Assembly (NCBI GenBank): GCA_019509785.1
Contig: JAEKLQ010000069.1
Span: forward strand, 1-64,000
Direction of reading: 5' to 3'
DNA: 64,000 bases
DNA from: Fibrobacterota bacterium
GTDB taxonomy: Bacteria; Fibrobacterota; Fibrobacteria; UBA11236
Part shown: positions 63,202-64,000 of the stretch, one piece after another
Numbering within the stretch: position 1 is the first letter of the stretch
Layout: each line of letters begins with the position of its first letter
Position numbers and translations under genes: made by a program
Notes under the pieces: model-generated
The model's input: the letters and a program-made list of their open reading frames with translations, nothing else
Databases searched by the model: none
Told to the model about the DNA's origin: nothing

Positions 63202-64000
63202 ATGTTCCAACTCCTTCCAAGCGGACTCGTTCTTCTATTGCTCGTCCCGCTTTCCGGCGTTGCAACCGCCCAGGGGGCCTGGACCGTGCAATCCACGGAA
63301 TTCAACGACGACTTTTCCAAAGCCTCCTTTCCGGATGCCGATCATGGTTGGATTATCGGCGCGAATAAAGCCAATGACAGCGGGGTGGTGGTTTCCACCT
63401 CGGACGGGGGCGCCACCTGGACGCGCAAGCCCTTCGGCCGGCCGATCAACATCGCCGCCCAGCAATTCGTGACCGCCAAGATCGGTTGGATCGCGGGCAA
63501 ATGGGATTCGACCCAAAGCGCCGGCATTTTCAAAACCGTCGACGGCGGGGATCATTGGGTTCTGCAGACGCCGAAGGATTCGACGCTCTGGAATGCCAAC
63601 ATCTATCCGGGCGGCCCCATATTCTTCCTGGATAGCAATACCGGCTGGGTGGGCGGCGGCCCGAATGCGATGCTCAAGACCACGGATGGCGGGGTAACCT
63701 GGAACACCCTGGGTACCGGGGCCGGCGGAATCATCTTCTTCCTCGATGCGGATACGGGTTGGATGAGCAACGGGATCACCAGCATCAGGAAAACCGTCAA
63801 TGGGGGTACCACCTGGGTTACCTATCCCATCGGGACGGCCAATACCCAGAGCTCCCTCTTCTTCGCCGATAGCAAGCATGGTTGGATTACGACTTATAGC
63901 AGCAATACCAGCGACAAGGGAATGGTATTGGCCTCAACCGACGGAGGCGCCACCTGGTCGGTCCAGAACACCGGCGCCGCCGGAACCTTATATTGCGTCG
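63202..64000 (+). CDS. Secreted YCF48/sortilin-like beta-propeller protein, C-terminus outside the window
   Basis: The first 266 residues are visible. A signal peptide (to about residue 24, ending A-T-A-Q) is followed by repeats with the pattern F-x-D-x-x-x-G-W-x-x-G ... K-T-x-D-G-G-x-T-W: DADHGWIIGANK, STSDGGATW, KTVDGGDHW, DSNTGWVGGG, KTTDGGVTW, DADTGWMSNG, DSKHGWITT and STDGGATW. This is the BNR/YCF48-type propeller blade, common in secreted proteins of this lineage. AAGAGG precedes ATG 63202. The function is unknown. Confidence 0.8.
   Translation, partial: MFQLLPSGLVLLLLVPLSGVATAQGAWTVQSTEFNDDFSKASFPDADHGWIIGANKANDSGVVVSTSDGGATWTRKPFGRPINIAAQQFVTAKIGWIAGKWDSTQSAGIFKTVDGGDHWVLQTPKDSTLWNANIYPGGPIFFLDSNTGWVGGGPNAMLKTTDGGVTWNTLGTGAGGIIFFLDADTGWMSNGITSIRKTVNGGTTWVTYPIGTANTQSSLFFADSKHGWITTYSSNTSDKGMVLASTDGGATWSVQNTGAAGTLYCV

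Noticed and set aside
1-64000. CRISPR array, tRNA or rRNA genes, prophage or insertion sequences
   Set aside because: No regularly spaced repeats, cloverleaf-like sequences, transposase or phage motifs were seen on either strand.

Overview
The window is about 62-63% GC and reads as a chromosomal segment of a free-living or uncultured member of the Fibrobacterota. The evidence is a TIGR02147-family protein (a family expanded in Fibrobacter), a fibro-slime domain protein, secreted polysaccharide-degrading enzymes (GH44, a CE6-like esterase), and C-terminal domains resembling type IX secretion sorting domains. No rRNA, tRNA, CRISPR array, transposase or phage gene was seen.

Layout. At 1-15.5 kb lie surface and secreted proteins: a partial ThuA-like protein, two tandem paralogous outer-membrane proteins, a polytopic membrane-TPR protein, a lipoprotein coupled to a TIGR02147 protein, a GH44 glucanase, a fibro-slime protein and a barrel lipoprotein. 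At 15.5-24.6 kb lie DNA polymerase II, a VWA-domain secreted protein, MgtE with a newly seen 33-residue membrane protein in front of it, the thyA-folA pair and a divergent OlsB-like acyltransferase. At 24.7-30.6 kb is a complete phosphate uptake operon: OprP-like porin, pstS, pstC, pstA, pstB, phoU. At 31.1-37.3 kb are a glycosidase-like protein, a PHP-glycosyltransferase fusion and a broken M19 dipeptidase. At 38-42 kb is a tightly coupled operon of OlsB, a PlsC/OlsA-like acyltransferase and a penicillin-acylase-type Ntn hydrolase. At 42.8-48.8 kb is a polyphosphate operon ppk1-sixA-ppx-ppk1 with two PPK1 paralogues. At 49-53.9 kb is a 1636-residue secreted repeat protein. At 53.9-59.9 kb are phoB, phoR, a hybrid kinase, and a Pit transporter with its DUF47 partner. 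The end holds a gene-free stretch with a well-formed structured-RNA candidate, two coupled SGNH esterases and a partial beta-propeller protein.

The main theme is phosphorus. Within about 36 kb the window combines high-affinity uptake, low-affinity uptake, PhoBR sensing with a candidate Pho box ahead of phoB, polyphosphate synthesis and breakdown, and candidate phosphate-free lipid synthesis (OlsB/OlsA, possibly the PHP-glycosyltransferase). Co-location is seen in the sequence; joint control by PhoB is inferred.

Many gene pairs overlap by four bases (NTGA), often with GTG or TTG starts. Several starts were moved from the longest reading frame on the basis of ribosome binding sites, signal peptides or these overlaps.
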